This document shows positions 56,656 to 64,000 of a stretch of 64,000 nt of DNA, piece by piece. Each line of letters starts with the position of its first letter. Positions within the stretch are counted from its first letter, which is position 1. The stretch is from Deinococcus sp. KNUC1210. GTDB taxonomy: Bacteria; Deinococcota; Deinococci; Deinococcales; Deinococcaceae. Made by a program: the position numbers and the translations under genes. The notes below the pieces were generated by a model. It was given only the letters and a program-made list of their open reading frames with translations, was not told where the DNA came from and did not search any database. The stretch spans positions 2,629,501-2,693,500 of the forward strand of contig NZ_CP092190.1 of the NCBI RefSeq assembly GCF_022344005.1, written 5' to 3'.

Positions 56656-57026
56656 CACAGACCGTCCTGAGCAGGCAGCACTTCAGGCGTGGGCAGACCC
56701 TGGCCCGGCTTGCTGAGACCCAGGGCCACCCGTGCCAGCGTCTGCTGGGCCGAGCGCGTGTCGATCCCGCGTTGCAGCACGGCTCCCAGCGCGAAGCCTC
56801 CGGTGAAGACCGCCACCACGTCGGCCAGATCGCTGGTAAAGGCCAGCCTTGTCACCTGCCCCACGCCCAGCCGTCGCCCGACCCGCTCGCCGCTGAGTTG
56901 CAGCGCGGCCAGTTCGGCGGCCAGTGCCTCGCCCAGTTCGCCCTGCATCTCCAGCGGCAGGCCGTCCTGACCCACCAGCGCACACGACTGCACGCCGGTC
57001 AGGGTGCTGAGTAGATCGAGCCTCAT
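56655..57026 (-). CDS. Roadblock/LC7-type protein 2
   Basis: 123-aa protein with LLSTLTGVQSCALVGQDGLP and LADVVAVFTGGFALGAVLQR, again the roadblock layout. A 4-bp ATGA overlap with member 1 shows coupling. The C-terminus has a Pro-rich tail (PGQGLPTPEVLPAQDGL). Confidence 0.65.
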   Translation of the reverse strand: MRLDLLSTLTGVQSCALVGQDGLPLEMQGELGEALAAELAALQLSGERVGRRLGVGQVTRLAFTSDLADVVAVFTGGFALGAVLQRGIDTRSAQQTLARVALGLSKPGQGLPTPEVLPAQDGL

Positions 57027-57373
57027 AATTCAGCCTCCAATCGGTGCGCGGCGTCACGCCCATACAGCCGCGCCTGCCCCAGGTTGCTGCGGCCCGCCAG
57101 CGCCAGCAACAGGAAAAACTGGTCGCCAATCGGATGCAGAAAGACGCTGATGCGCTCGGCGCGAACGAAAACTTCGCGGGGAGTACCGCCGGAAAGGGTC
57201 TGGGTATAGACCTGAGACGTCGAGCGGAGCATACCGGCATGCTCTGCAGCCAGCAGGCTCAGGTCTATGTCGGTGGCCGAGTAGCTCTCCACCAGCAGAC
57301 CGTCCAGCCCGCTGATAGCCGCAGCCCAGGCCCCGTCTACGTCGCCAACAAGTTGCTTGAGGATTGAAAGCAT
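57023..57373 (-). CDS. Roadblock/LC7-type protein 1
   Basis: 116-aa protein (MLSILKQLVGDVDGAWAAAI, GLDGLLVESYSATDIDLSLL, VFLHPIGDQFFLLLALAG). Roadblock proteins such as MglB bind small GTPases like MglA. TACTAT lies 6 nt before the ATG at 57373. No MglA-type GTPase gene is in the window. Confidence 0.72.
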   Translation of the reverse strand: MLSILKQLVGDVDGAWAAAISGLDGLLVESYSATDIDLSLLAAEHAGMLRSTSQVYTQTLSGGTPREVFVRAERISVFLHPIGDQFFLLLALAGRSNLGQARLYGRDAAHRLEAEL

Positions 57374-57379
57374 TAGCTT

Positions 57380-57385
57380 ATAGTA
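57380..57385 (-). promoter_or_regulatory. TACTAT -10 box, leaderless promoter of the roadblock operon
   Basis: TACTAT on the minus strand, 6 nt before the ATG at 57373. Confidence 0.5.
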
Positions 57386-57489
57386 TGGCTGTTTTGAGAA
57401 CTCGGTGAGCGTGGAAAAGTCACATGCCCTCCCGGCGGGGGGAGGGCGTGCGCTGAAATGGGGGGGTGAGCTGTCGCAGGCAGAAACGG

Positions 57490-58122
<633 letters not shown>

Positions 58123-58171
58123 CGCAGTTCCGTATGAGGCTGGCAGGCGCGTCCGGAGGAGGGAAGTCGGC

Positions 58172-58468
58172 TCAGAACATGCCTCCTGGCAGTCCCAGCG
58201 ACTGCGTGGCCTGACGCTGAAGATCGTCGGCCTTGCCCTCGGCGTCTTTCAGGGCCACCATCAGCAGGTCTTCCAGCGCCTCGGCGTCACTGCCGTCCAG
58301 CGCCTCGGGCTTGATGCTCAGCGACTGAATCTTGCCGTGTCCGTTCAGAACGACCGTCACCAGACCGCTGGCACTGCCCTCGACCGTCTGTGCGGCGAGC
58401 TGGTCCTGGATCTTGCCAGCGGCGGCCTGCGCCTGCTGCATCTGCTTCATCAATTTCTTCATGTCCAT
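58172..58468 (-). CDS. ybaB: YbaB/EbfC nucleoid-associated protein
   Basis: 98-aa DNA-binding protein with MKKLMKQMQQAQAAAGKIQD at the start, LVTVVLNGHGKIQSLSI, and an end in SLGLPGGMF. Located directly upstream of recR, as in most bacteria. TAGAAT (58478-58483) lies 9 nt before the ATG. Confidence 0.93.
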   Translation of the reverse strand: MDMKKLMKQMQQAQAAAGKIQDQLAAQTVEGSASGLVTVVLNGHGKIQSLSIKPEALDGSDAEALEDLLMVALKDAEGKADDLQRQATQSLGLPGGMF

Positions 58469-58545
58469 GCTGAGGCCATTCTAGCGGGCTGCGCCTCACG
58501 AGAAGGAAAGCAAATCAGCAGAGGCGGCACGGTCCTTCCGGCTTT

Positions 58546-58815
58546 TCAGCGCGGCAGATAGTACCTGTGGATGTACTGCACCAGTTCCCACACGGCGTTC
58601 AGCGTGGTCTTGGCGTCGCTCCAGTAAAACTGCGTGACATAGGCGGTATCGCCCTCAAGCCTGACTCCGGCGCGTTCCTGAAACTCGGCCAGCGTCCAGC
58701 CCCACGCGGCGTGCTGCTCGATCAGGCCGCGCAGTTCCTCCAGCGTGCCGATGCCCTGGCTCCCGGTCACGGTGCGCGTCTGGGCGTACTGACTGAACTC
58801 TTCGGGCGTCGTCAC
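58546..58815 (-). CDS. Hypothetical protein, 89 aa
   Basis: Small soluble protein with EFSQYAQTRTVTGSQGIGTL and a C-terminal TLNAVWELVQYIHRYYLPR rich in aromatics. It starts at GTG, 29 bp after the Nudix-fold regulator on the same strand, so they may be co-transcribed. No known family was recognised. Confidence 0.6.
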   Translation of the reverse strand: MTTPEEFSQYAQTRTVTGSQGIGTLEELRGLIEQHAAWGWTLAEFQERAGVRLEGDTAYVTQFYWSDAKTTLNAVWELVQYIHRYYLPR

Positions 58816-58844
58816 GGGTCAGCGCGTCCGGCTCATTGCCCGGT

Positions 58845-59525
58845 TCACAGCGATCCGGGCATTCTGACGCGGCTGGCCTTGCGGTAGAGCTGCGCGGGTC
58901 TGCCCACCCCGCTGCGGCGTTCACCGGAGGTGGTCAGGATGCCCTGACTCAGCAGCCGTTTGCGGAAATTGCGTTTGTCCAGCCGCTTGTTCAGCACCGC
59001 TTCATAGACGCCCTGAAGCTCGGGCAACGTGAAGGTTTCCGGCAGGAATTCCAGCGCCAGCAGCGCATATTCCAGCCGCACCTGAAGGCGTTCGAGCGCC
59101 GAGCTGAGAATCTGGTGGTGGTCGAAGGCCAGTGGCGGCGGGGAGTGCGCGGCGAACCAGTCGGCTCCCAGGGCGGTGCCGCCCCCGCTGACCTTGACCG
59201 TGCCGTGGGGCAGCACCGCCATGTGCGCCACGCTCACCACCCGCCCGCGTGGATCGCGCTGCACTGCGCCGAAGGTATAGAACTGCTCCAGCAGCCGGGG
59301 TTCCAGCTCTACGCTCGTCTTCACCCGCAGTTCTCGCAGCGCCGCCTCGTGCAGTTCCTCATTCAGATGGACGAAGCCGCCCGGCAGCGCCCAGGTACGG
59401 GCATGCGGCAGCGAGCCGCGCTCCACCAGCAGCACCTGCAATTCTCCGGCATGCATGGCAAACGCCACCACGTCCACCGCCAGCCCCGCCGGAGTAGCCT
59501 GGGGCGGCAGAATTAGTGTACTCAT
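58845..59525 (-). CDS. NrtR-like Nudix-fold transcriptional regulator
   Basis: 226-aa protein with an N-terminal Nudix fold and a C-terminal winged helix (LPELQGVYEAVLNKRLDKRN, FRKRLLSQGILTTSGERR). The Nudix box is degenerate: the catalytic Glu pair is Val68-Lys69 and the Gly is Ser71, as in NrtR regulators that bind ADP-ribose without hydrolysis. The likely ligand is an NAD-derived compound. An imperfect palindrome overlaps its own start. Confidence 0.82.
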   Translation of the reverse strand: MSTLILPPQATPAGLAVDVVAFAMHAGELQVLLVERGSLPHARTWALPGGFVHLNEELHEAALRELRVKTSVELEPRLLEQFYTFGAVQRDPRGRVVSVAHMAVLPHGTVKVSGGGTALGADWFAAHSPPPLAFDHHQILSSALERLQVRLEYALLALEFLPETFTLPELQGVYEAVLNKRLDKRNFRKRLLSQGILTTSGERRSGVGRPAQLYRKASRVRMPGSL

Positions 59526-59534
59526 CACACCTAA
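59513..59534. promoter_or_regulatory. Candidate NrtR-like operator over its own start
   Basis: On the minus strand TTAGGTGTGATGAGTACACTAA has arms TTAG-GTGT and ACAC-TAA around the ATG. It lies directly after a TACAGT -10 box (59534-59539), 8 nt from the ATG. Self-repression is inferred. Confidence 0.45.
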
Positions 59535-59539
59535 CTGTA
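59534..59539 (-). promoter_or_regulatory. TACAGT -10 box, leaderless promoter of the NrtR-like regulator
   Basis: TACAGT on the minus strand, 8 nt before the ATG at 59525. Confidence 0.45.
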
Positions 59540-59690
59540 GAGGCGGGCGGGCAGAGCGTCAACCGCTTCACCCTGGGTGCGCCCTGTTCCGTGTCCCGCC
59601 TGTCAGGGGTACCGTGTGGTGTTGAATAGGTGTACTGTTCGCGTGCCGTCTGCGGGCCAGACATCTCCACACTTGAGGCACGATAGGGGT

Positions 59691-60299
59691 ATGACGACTG
59701 CTCCTCTCGAAGACTGGTTGCGCCCGGTGGTGCTGACGGGCCGCTTCGTGCGCCTGGAACCACTGAGCCGCGCACACGCCGCCGACCTGTTTCGCCACGC
59801 CGACGCTGCCACCACCGCCCTGCTGGCACGCGGCGGCCCCACCGAAGCGAGTGTGGACGGCTGGGCAGACTATATCGAGCGGTTGAATGCCGTGCCCAAC
59901 CGGCTGAACTGGGCGGTGGTCATGCTGGACAGTGGCGCGGCTGCTGGACGGATTTCCTTCAGTAGCATGCAGCACGCCGACGGCTGGATCGAGATCGGTA
60001 CCATGCTGACGCCGCCCTTCTGGGGCACGGCGGCCAACAAAGAAGCCAAACTGCTGCTGCTGGAGCGGGCGTTCGAGGTACTGGGTGCGGGCCGGGTCCA
60101 CTTCAAGGTGGATGCCCGCAACGAGCGCAGCCGCGCCGCGATGCTGCGGCTGGGAGCCGTGCAGGAAGGCATTCTGCGAAGCTATCAGCGCCGCCCGGAC
60201 GGTACGACCCGCGACAGCGTGATGTATTCGGTGCTGCCGCAGGAGTGGCCCGCCGTGAAAGCAGGCATCCAGACGCGGCTGGAGCGTCGGCCCGGCTGA
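59691..60299 (+). CDS. RimJ/RimL-type GNAT acetyltransferase
   Basis: 202-aa GNAT of the ribosomal-protein-serine/alanine acetyltransferase group. FVRLEPLSRAHAADLF opens the fold, GTMLTPPFWGTAANKEAKLL marks the acetyl-CoA region, and NERSRAAMLRLGAVQEGILR with DSVMYSVLPQEWP ends it. The acceptor is unknown. The ATG at 59691 is the first good start. Confidence 0.85.
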   Translation: MTTAPLEDWLRPVVLTGRFVRLEPLSRAHAADLFRHADAATTALLARGGPTEASVDGWADYIERLNAVPNRLNWAVVMLDSGAAAGRISFSSMQHADGWIEIGTMLTPPFWGTAANKEAKLLLLERAFEVLGAGRVHFKVDARNERSRAAMLRLGAVQEGILRSYQRRPDGTTRDSVMYSVLPQEWPAVKAGIQTRLERRPG

Positions 60300-60359
60300 C
60301 AGAGGCTGCGAAAGACGCCTTCTCATCGAAGCGGTCTGCTCTGGTCAGAGCTGGAATGC

Positions 60360-60365
60360 TACGCT
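60360..60365 (+). promoter_or_regulatory. TACGCT -10 box, leaderless promoter of the 60372 gene
   Basis: TACGCT ends 6 nt before the ATG at 60372. Confidence 0.5.
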
Positions 60366-60371
60366 CACGGC

Positions 60372-60845
60372 ATGGTCGTACGAGCGCTTTATCGGTGGAT
60401 AGGGACGGCGGCGATGTACGGAGTGCTGGCGACGAGCAGCGCACTTGCTCTGACGGTGCCGATGGCCGACTGGACGAGTGAAGGCGGCGACAGCAGCACC
60501 TGGACGGACAGCGCCGAAGCCTGCGTGCTGCACGAAGAAACGCTGCCCCAGAACTTTCCGGCCCTGACCGATTCGGCGGCGGCCACCCGTCTGGCAGTCA
60601 AGATGCAGCAGGCGCTGCTGGGGCAGAAACTTCAGGATGTGGTGACGCAGCCGCTCAACCGGGGCGGCACCTACGCGGTGCTGGCGGCTTACGGCTTTGC
60701 ACAGAGCGGCGTGCAGTACCGCGCTGTGCAGCTGTTCTTATCGGACGGGGGCAGGCTGCGAACCGTGACCGGCAGCTATTCGGAAGGCGAGGCCAGCCCC
60801 TGTGTGCTGGAGCTGCACGACTTTCTGCGGAACACCGCGAACTGA
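60372..60845 (+). CDS. Exported hypothetical protein, 157 aa
   Basis: A signal peptide (LYRWIGTAAMYGVLATSSAL) leads to a small domain with two Cys (EACVLHEE and SPCVLELHDF) that may pair. The end LELHDFLRNTAN is typical of nothing I know. It lies just upstream of the parvulin gene, which has its own promoter. Confidence 0.65.
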   Translation: MVVRALYRWIGTAAMYGVLATSSALALTVPMADWTSEGGDSSTWTDSAEACVLHEETLPQNFPALTDSAAATRLAVKMQQALLGQKLQDVVTQPLNRGGTYAVLAAYGFAQSGVQYRAVQLFLSDGGRLRTVTGSYSEGEASPCVLELHDFLRNTAN

Positions 60846-60895
60846 AGGCCACGCGGTCTGAAACAAAGCCTGAACTCCCTCATGAGCGGGTACGG

Positions 60896-60901
60896 TACAG
60901 T
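60896..60901 (+). promoter_or_regulatory. TACAGT -10 box, leaderless promoter of the parvulin gene
   Basis: TACAGT ends 6 nt before the GTG at 60908. Confidence 0.5.
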
Positions 60902-60907
60902 AGGTGT

Positions 60908-61966
60908 GTGAGAAAATTTCTCTTGACCCTGGCACTGGGTATGGGAACGCTGGCAGTCGGCGGCGCGGCCCTGGCCCAGACCACTCCCGCGCAGCCCGCC
61001 CCGGCGACTCCCGCCGCTCCTGCAACACCGGCTGCGCCCGCTGCCGATCCTTCCACTCCCGTCGCCACCGTCGGCAGCGAGACGCTGACACTCGGCCAGT
61101 TCGATGAGTATTTCCGTCAGCTCGTCGGACGCACCGTGAACGCCCAGGGCGTCCCGCTGACCGATGACGTGTTGCCCAGCTTCAACCAGTACCGCCCGCA
61201 GATTCTGACGCAGTTCGCCCGGCAGCAGGCGGTGCTTCAGCTCGCCCGGACGGCAGGCTTCAAGCCCGATCAGGCGCAGCTCGACAAGGATCTGGCCGAG
61301 GCCAAGTCGGGCTTTACCGACGACGCCGAGTTTCAGGACGCGCTGAAGTCCAGCGGCTTCGGCAGCCTGGACACCTTCAGCGCGTCGCTGTCCGACGGTG
61401 CCGTCTACAGCGCCTATCTCGACAGCCTCAAGGGGAAGTTCAAGTTCGGTGACGCGGTGGTCGCCAGCTTCTACCAGAGCAACAAGGCCGCCTTCACCCA
61501 CGCGGCCCAGTCGTGCGCCAAGCATATCCTGGTGCCCACCCAGGCCGAGGCCCAGGACATCGTGAAGAAGCTGAGCAGTGGCGCGGCCTTCGCCGATCTG
61601 GCAAAAGCACAGTCCAAGGACCCCGGCAGCGCGGCTCAGGGCGGCGACCTGGGATGTCTGAACGCGGGCGAGACGGTGGCGGCCTTCGACAAGGCGGCCT
61701 TTACCGGCCCGGTGACCACGCCGCAGATCGTGCAGACCGAGTTCGGCTGGCATGTGCTGGTCGTGAACAGCCGCACGGCGGCCGGTATGACGCCACTCAC
61801 CGAGGTCGCGCCCAAGATTCGTGACCAGCTGGCCGGAGACGCGGCGCAGAAGTATGTGAACTCGCAGATCGCCAAGATCAAGATCGCGACCATGCCCGAA
61901 GTGGTGACAGTCAAGGCCGATCCTGCTTCGGCGGATCCGGCGACGCCCACTCCGGCAGCGCCCTAA
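60908..61966 (+). CDS. Exported parvulin-type peptidyl-prolyl isomerase
   Basis: 352-aa SurA/PrsA-like foldase. A signal peptide is followed by a Pro/Ala linker, a helical SurA-N chaperone domain (LGQFDEYFRQLVGRTVNAQG) and a parvulin domain: AKHILVPTQAEAQDIVKKL, AKAQSKDPGSAAQGGDLGCL and FGWHVLVVNSR. Predicted to help fold exported proteins. A GTG start. Confidence 0.9.
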   Translation: MRKFLLTLALGMGTLAVGGAALAQTTPAQPAPATPAAPATPAAPAADPSTPVATVGSETLTLGQFDEYFRQLVGRTVNAQGVPLTDDVLPSFNQYRPQILTQFARQQAVLQLARTAGFKPDQAQLDKDLAEAKSGFTDDAEFQDALKSSGFGSLDTFSASLSDGAVYSAYLDSLKGKFKFGDAVVASFYQSNKAAFTHAAQSCAKHILVPTQAEAQDIVKKLSSGAAFADLAKAQSKDPGSAAQGGDLGCLNAGETVAAFDKAAFTGPVTTPQIVQTEFGWHVLVVNSRTAAGMTPLTEVAPKIRDQLAGDAAQKYVNSQIAKIKIATMPEVVTVKADPASADPATPTPAAP

Positions 61967-61982
61967 AGCAGCCGAGCAGCGT

Positions 61983-62022
61983 GCGGGGCAGCCCAGGACA
62001 CGCGTCCGGGCTGCCCCGCTTC
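61983..62022 (+). terminator. Terminator after the parvulin gene
   Basis: Perfect 12-bp GC stem (61983-61994 with 62008-62019) and a short T-containing end. Confidence 0.65.
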
Positions 62023-62082
62023 GTCTCGCTCAGGGTCAAGGGTATAGCCCTGCCCCTGTCACCGGGATTTTGCGCCATGCTC

Positions 62083-62088
62083 TACACT
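62083..62088 (+). promoter_or_regulatory. TACACT -10 box, leaderless promoter of the TetR gene
   Basis: TACACT ends 6 nt before the GTG at 62095. Confidence 0.55.
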
Positions 62089-62094
62089 CTGCGG

Positions 62095-62703
62095 GTGGCC
62101 CGGCGTGTGAATCCCATTCAGGAACGGCAGCGGCGCACAGCTCTGGAGCGTGCCGCGTACCTCGCCATCTTCGAGCAGGGCTACGCGGGCGTGACGCTGG
62201 AACGCATCGCGGCCCATGCAGGCGTGAGCAAGGGCACGCTGGTGTATTACTTCGGCACCCGTGAGGGCCTGCTGGTGGCGGTCATGCGGCGCTTCGTGCG
62301 GACCATCGCGGCGGCGACCCGGCGAGCGCTGCGGCTGGCAACGACCCCGGAAGCGCGGCTGGTGGCCTACGTCGAAAATCAGTTCTATGCCGTTGACAGC
62401 ACGCGGCGCTTCTCGACGGTCTATCTGGACTTCCTGGCCGCCAGCACCCGTGACCCGGCACTCATGGCCGTGCAGCGCGCCTTTGTCGAGGAGCGGCACC
62501 GCCTCGACCTGGAACTGACGCTGCATCTGGAACACCTGCCCAGTGCCGATGCCCAGCGGCGAGCGTGGCAGCTGCGGGCGCTGGTCGATGGCCTGAGCGT
62601 GCGCTTTCTGAGCGATCCGGCCCCCGACCTGAACGATTACCGCCAGCTGTGCCTGGAGGGGCTGCGCGACCTGCTCGACATGCGCGAACAGGAACAGCCC
62701 TAG
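62095..62703 (+). CDS. TetR-family transcriptional regulator
   Basis: 202-aa regulator. HTH: TLERIAAHAGVSKGTLVYYF, with GYAGV before it. The C-terminal ligand domain is helical (VYLDFLAASTRDPALMAVQ). It resembles the BetI-like branch. Its target is unknown. GTG 62095 is chosen by the -10 spacing; longer frames are rejected. Confidence 0.88.
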   Translation: MARRVNPIQERQRRTALERAAYLAIFEQGYAGVTLERIAAHAGVSKGTLVYYFGTREGLLVAVMRRFVRTIAAATRRALRLATTPEARLVAYVENQFYAVDSTRRFSTVYLDFLAASTRDPALMAVQRAFVEERHRLDLELTLHLEHLPSADAQRRAWQLRALVDGLSVRFLSDPAPDLNDYRQLCLEGLRDLLDMREQEQP

Positions 62704-62713
62704 GCACGAACGG

Positions 62714-63097
62714 TCATTTCACCTTCATCCGCAGCGTCCAGGAGCAGCCTTCCTCGGGGCTGGTGAACGAGTGGATGAAATAGCGCCCGGCGGTCAGCAG
62801 ATCGGTGGTGCCCTGAAGCGTCTGTTCTCCCGAAGCCGAAACGATGGGTTTGCCCGCCTTCGCCCAGGGCTGGCCCTCGGGGGTCAGGTACAGGGTGTAC
62901 TGGCAGTTTGGCAGCACATCGGCCTGAAAGTCGTAGCGGCGTCCGGCGATGCGGAACACATCGGTCGTGGCTTCCGATTCGCCGCTGATCGTCAGGCGGC
63001 TCGGCGTGTGCAGAGAGCGGTACGTCGTCCAGACCAGCACCCCGAACACGAGCAGGGCCAGCAGTGCGAGGAGAGGACGGACCTGTTTGATCGACAC
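62714..63097 (-). CDS. Membrane-anchored hypothetical protein, 127 aa
   Basis: One N-terminal membrane helix (LLALLALLVFGVLVWTTY) and a small beta-rich outer domain with two Cys (NCQYTLYLTPEG, EEGCSWTLRMKV). TAGCAT (63105-63110) lies 7 nt before the GTG. It converges with the TetR gene with a gap of 10 bp. No family is recognised. Confidence 0.65.
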   Translation of the reverse strand: MSIKQVRPLLALLALLVFGVLVWTTYRSLHTPSRLTISGESEATTDVFRIAGRRYDFQADVLPNCQYTLYLTPEGQPWAKAGKPIVSASGEQTLQGTTDLLTAGRYFIHSFTSPEEGCSWTLRMKVK

Positions 63098-63104
63098 GCG
63101 CTGA

Positions 63105-63110
63105 ATGCTA
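63105..63110 (-). promoter_or_regulatory. TAGCAT -10 box, leaderless promoter of the 127-aa protein
   Basis: TAGCAT on the minus strand, 7 nt before the GTG at 63097. Confidence 0.5.
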
Positions 63111-63154
63111 GCAGAGAGCGAGACCGTTTCGGGCTGCCTTACCAGTCCTCGCTG

Positions 63155-63433
63155 TCAGCTTCTTCCCAGGCGGCGCGTCGGCGGCCCTTTTCCCCTTTTC
63201 CGTAGTGGGCGCGGCTCCAGTGCCAGCACGTAGGCGCCGTTGCCGCAGGGAGCCTGCACCTCGCCCAGCCGCTCGGTCGGATCGTCGCGCACGGTGCCTG
63301 CCGGGTGGTAGTGCCGGGCAGCGCAGTACGGACACTCCCCGACCGCCCAGAACAGCACCTTCGTTCCCGGCATCGGGAGGAGCTGCACATAGACGGTCGG
63401 CGTCGGGACGGGGGCGCGTGATTTCTTTGCCAC
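63155..63433 (-). CDS. Hypothetical protein with a CPYC motif, 92 aa, possibly frameshifted
   Basis: MAKKSRAPVPTPTVYVQLLP then FWAVGECPYCAARHYHPAG, with Cys-x-x-Cys and another Cys in APCGNGAYVL, which suggests a small zinc-binding protein. The last 15 residues read as a basic run, while another frame from about 63213 gives the more natural end GKGEKGRRRAAWEEADSED and stops at 63139. A single missing C would join them. Confidence 0.55.
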   Translation of the reverse strand: MAKKSRAPVPTPTVYVQLLPMPGTKVLFWAVGECPYCAARHYHPAGTVRDDPTERLGEVQAPCGNGAYVLALEPRPLRKRGKGPPTRRLGRS

Positions 63434-63484
63434 GCTTCAGGCTAGTGCAGTGAAGCGGACAGACACCGTGAGCCAGGAAGGGTA

Positions 63485-64000
63485 TCAGCTGCGGTCCACC
63501 GCGATTCGCAGGGCCAGGCCGCCCAGCACCATCGCCATCACAGAGCGCTGCACCTTCAGCCAGGTGGGTCTGGTGGCAAAGAAGGCTGCCAGTCGGCTGG
63601 CAAACAGCACCAGTAACAGATTCACGCTGGCACTGACGGCGATCTGGACGCTTCCAAGCAGCAGGCTCTGGGCCAGGGCGCTTCCATGTCCGGGCTGAAG
63701 AAACTGCGGCAGCAGCGCCATATAGAACACCGCCACCTTGGGATTGAGCAGATTGGTCAGAAAGCCCATCTGCAGCAGTCTGGCAGGCGGATCGTGCGGC
63801 AGGCGGCGTGCCTCGAACGGCGACGCGCCGCCGGGCCGCACGGCATTCCAGGCCAGCCACAGCAGGTACACTGCGCCCGCCAGTTTGACCGCCGAGTACG
63901 CATACGGAATCGCCAGAAACAGCGCCGTCAGGCCCAGACTGGCCGCCAGCATATGCACCAGAAAGCCCAGCAGTACGCCCAGCAGCGACAGCAGCCCGGC
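63485..64000 (-). CDS. LysE/RhtB-family amino-acid exporter, cut by window end
   Basis: C-terminal part of an amino-acid efflux protein. LGLTALFLAIPYAYSAVKLA, GAVYLLWLAWNAVR and MGFLTNLLNPKVAVFYMALL are family motifs. The frame stays open to base 64000, so the true start lies beyond the window. At least four membrane helices are visible. Confidence 0.85.
   Translation of the reverse strand, partial: AGLLSLLGVLLGFLVHMLAASLGLTALFLAIPYAYSAVKLAGAVYLLWLAWNAVRPGGASPFEARRLPHDPPARLLQMGFLTNLLNPKVAVFYMALLPQFLQPGHGSALAQSLLLGSVQIAVSASVNLLLVLFASRLAAFFATRPTWLKVQRSVMAMVLGGLALRIAVDRS

Overview
The window is chromosomal DNA from a high-GC bacterium, almost certainly a Deinococcus. Supporting signs are an amylosucrase of the Deinococcus type, a kinase with a PQQ-like beta-propeller resembling D. 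radiodurans RqkA, and many genes whose start codon lies only 5-9 nt after a TANNNT -10 box. That spacing means leaderless transcription, which is well documented in Deinococcus. No tRNA, rRNA, CRISPR array, prophage or intact insertion sequence was seen.

Layout. 0-6 kb: small conserved proteins of unknown role, a HAD hydrolase, a DJ-1/PfpI-like protein, holA and an APH-type phosphotransferase. 5.9-9.8 kb (-): amylosucrase, a 62-aa protein and type 2 IPP isomerase in one operon, behind an inverted pair of dispersed repeats. 9.8-16.3 kb: quinone oxidoreductase, DUF2171 protein, proS, a Thr-rich secreted repeat protein, an amidohydrolase and a double GNAT protein. 16.3-20.6 kb (-): rimP-nusA-ylxR-infB operon. 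20.6-25.8 kb: rhodanese, minC, S1-domain protein, hpt, trpC, metallo-hydrolase and a frameshifted exported protein. 25.9-29.6 kb (-): maltose/trehalose-type ABC transporter with LacI-type operators. 29.7-39.3 kb: truD, a second GNAT-like protein, comM, dedA, tatA, the PQQ-type kinase and murA. 39.4-45.4 kb: membrane Fe-S oxidoreductase, Rrf2 regulator and two DsbA-like paralogues. 45.6-51.2 kb: RqcH/NFACT protein, pabC, fused pabB-pabA, a membrane protein and thiamine pyrophosphokinase. 51.3-55.1 kb (-): thiQ-thiP-thiB behind a TPP riboswitch. 55.2-64 kb: two Nudix-fold proteins, plsC, three tandem roadblock proteins, recR, ybaB, a parvulin, a TetR regulator and a truncated LysE exporter.

Regulatory logic visible in the DNA. 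The maltose ABC promoter is bracketed by two 12-bp LacI-type palindromes, and a near-identical site sits on the amylosucrase promoter, suggesting one sugar regulon. The Fe-S oxidoreductase promoter overlaps a perfect 15-bp palindrome matching the FadR consensus of Thermus, suggesting control with fatty-acid degradation. Thiamine uptake is under a TPP riboswitch. The rimP operon has a leader with a terminator-like hairpin and a possible 10-codon upstream frame.

Quality warning. At least six single-base frameshifts, nearly all at short homopolymers, break otherwise intact genes: infB, the 25-kb exported protein, the Fe-S oxidoreductase, pabB-pabA (twice) and plsC. A seventh is possible near 63.2 kb. 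Because infB is essential, most are probably sequencing errors. These genes are reported as one CDS each with the break noted.
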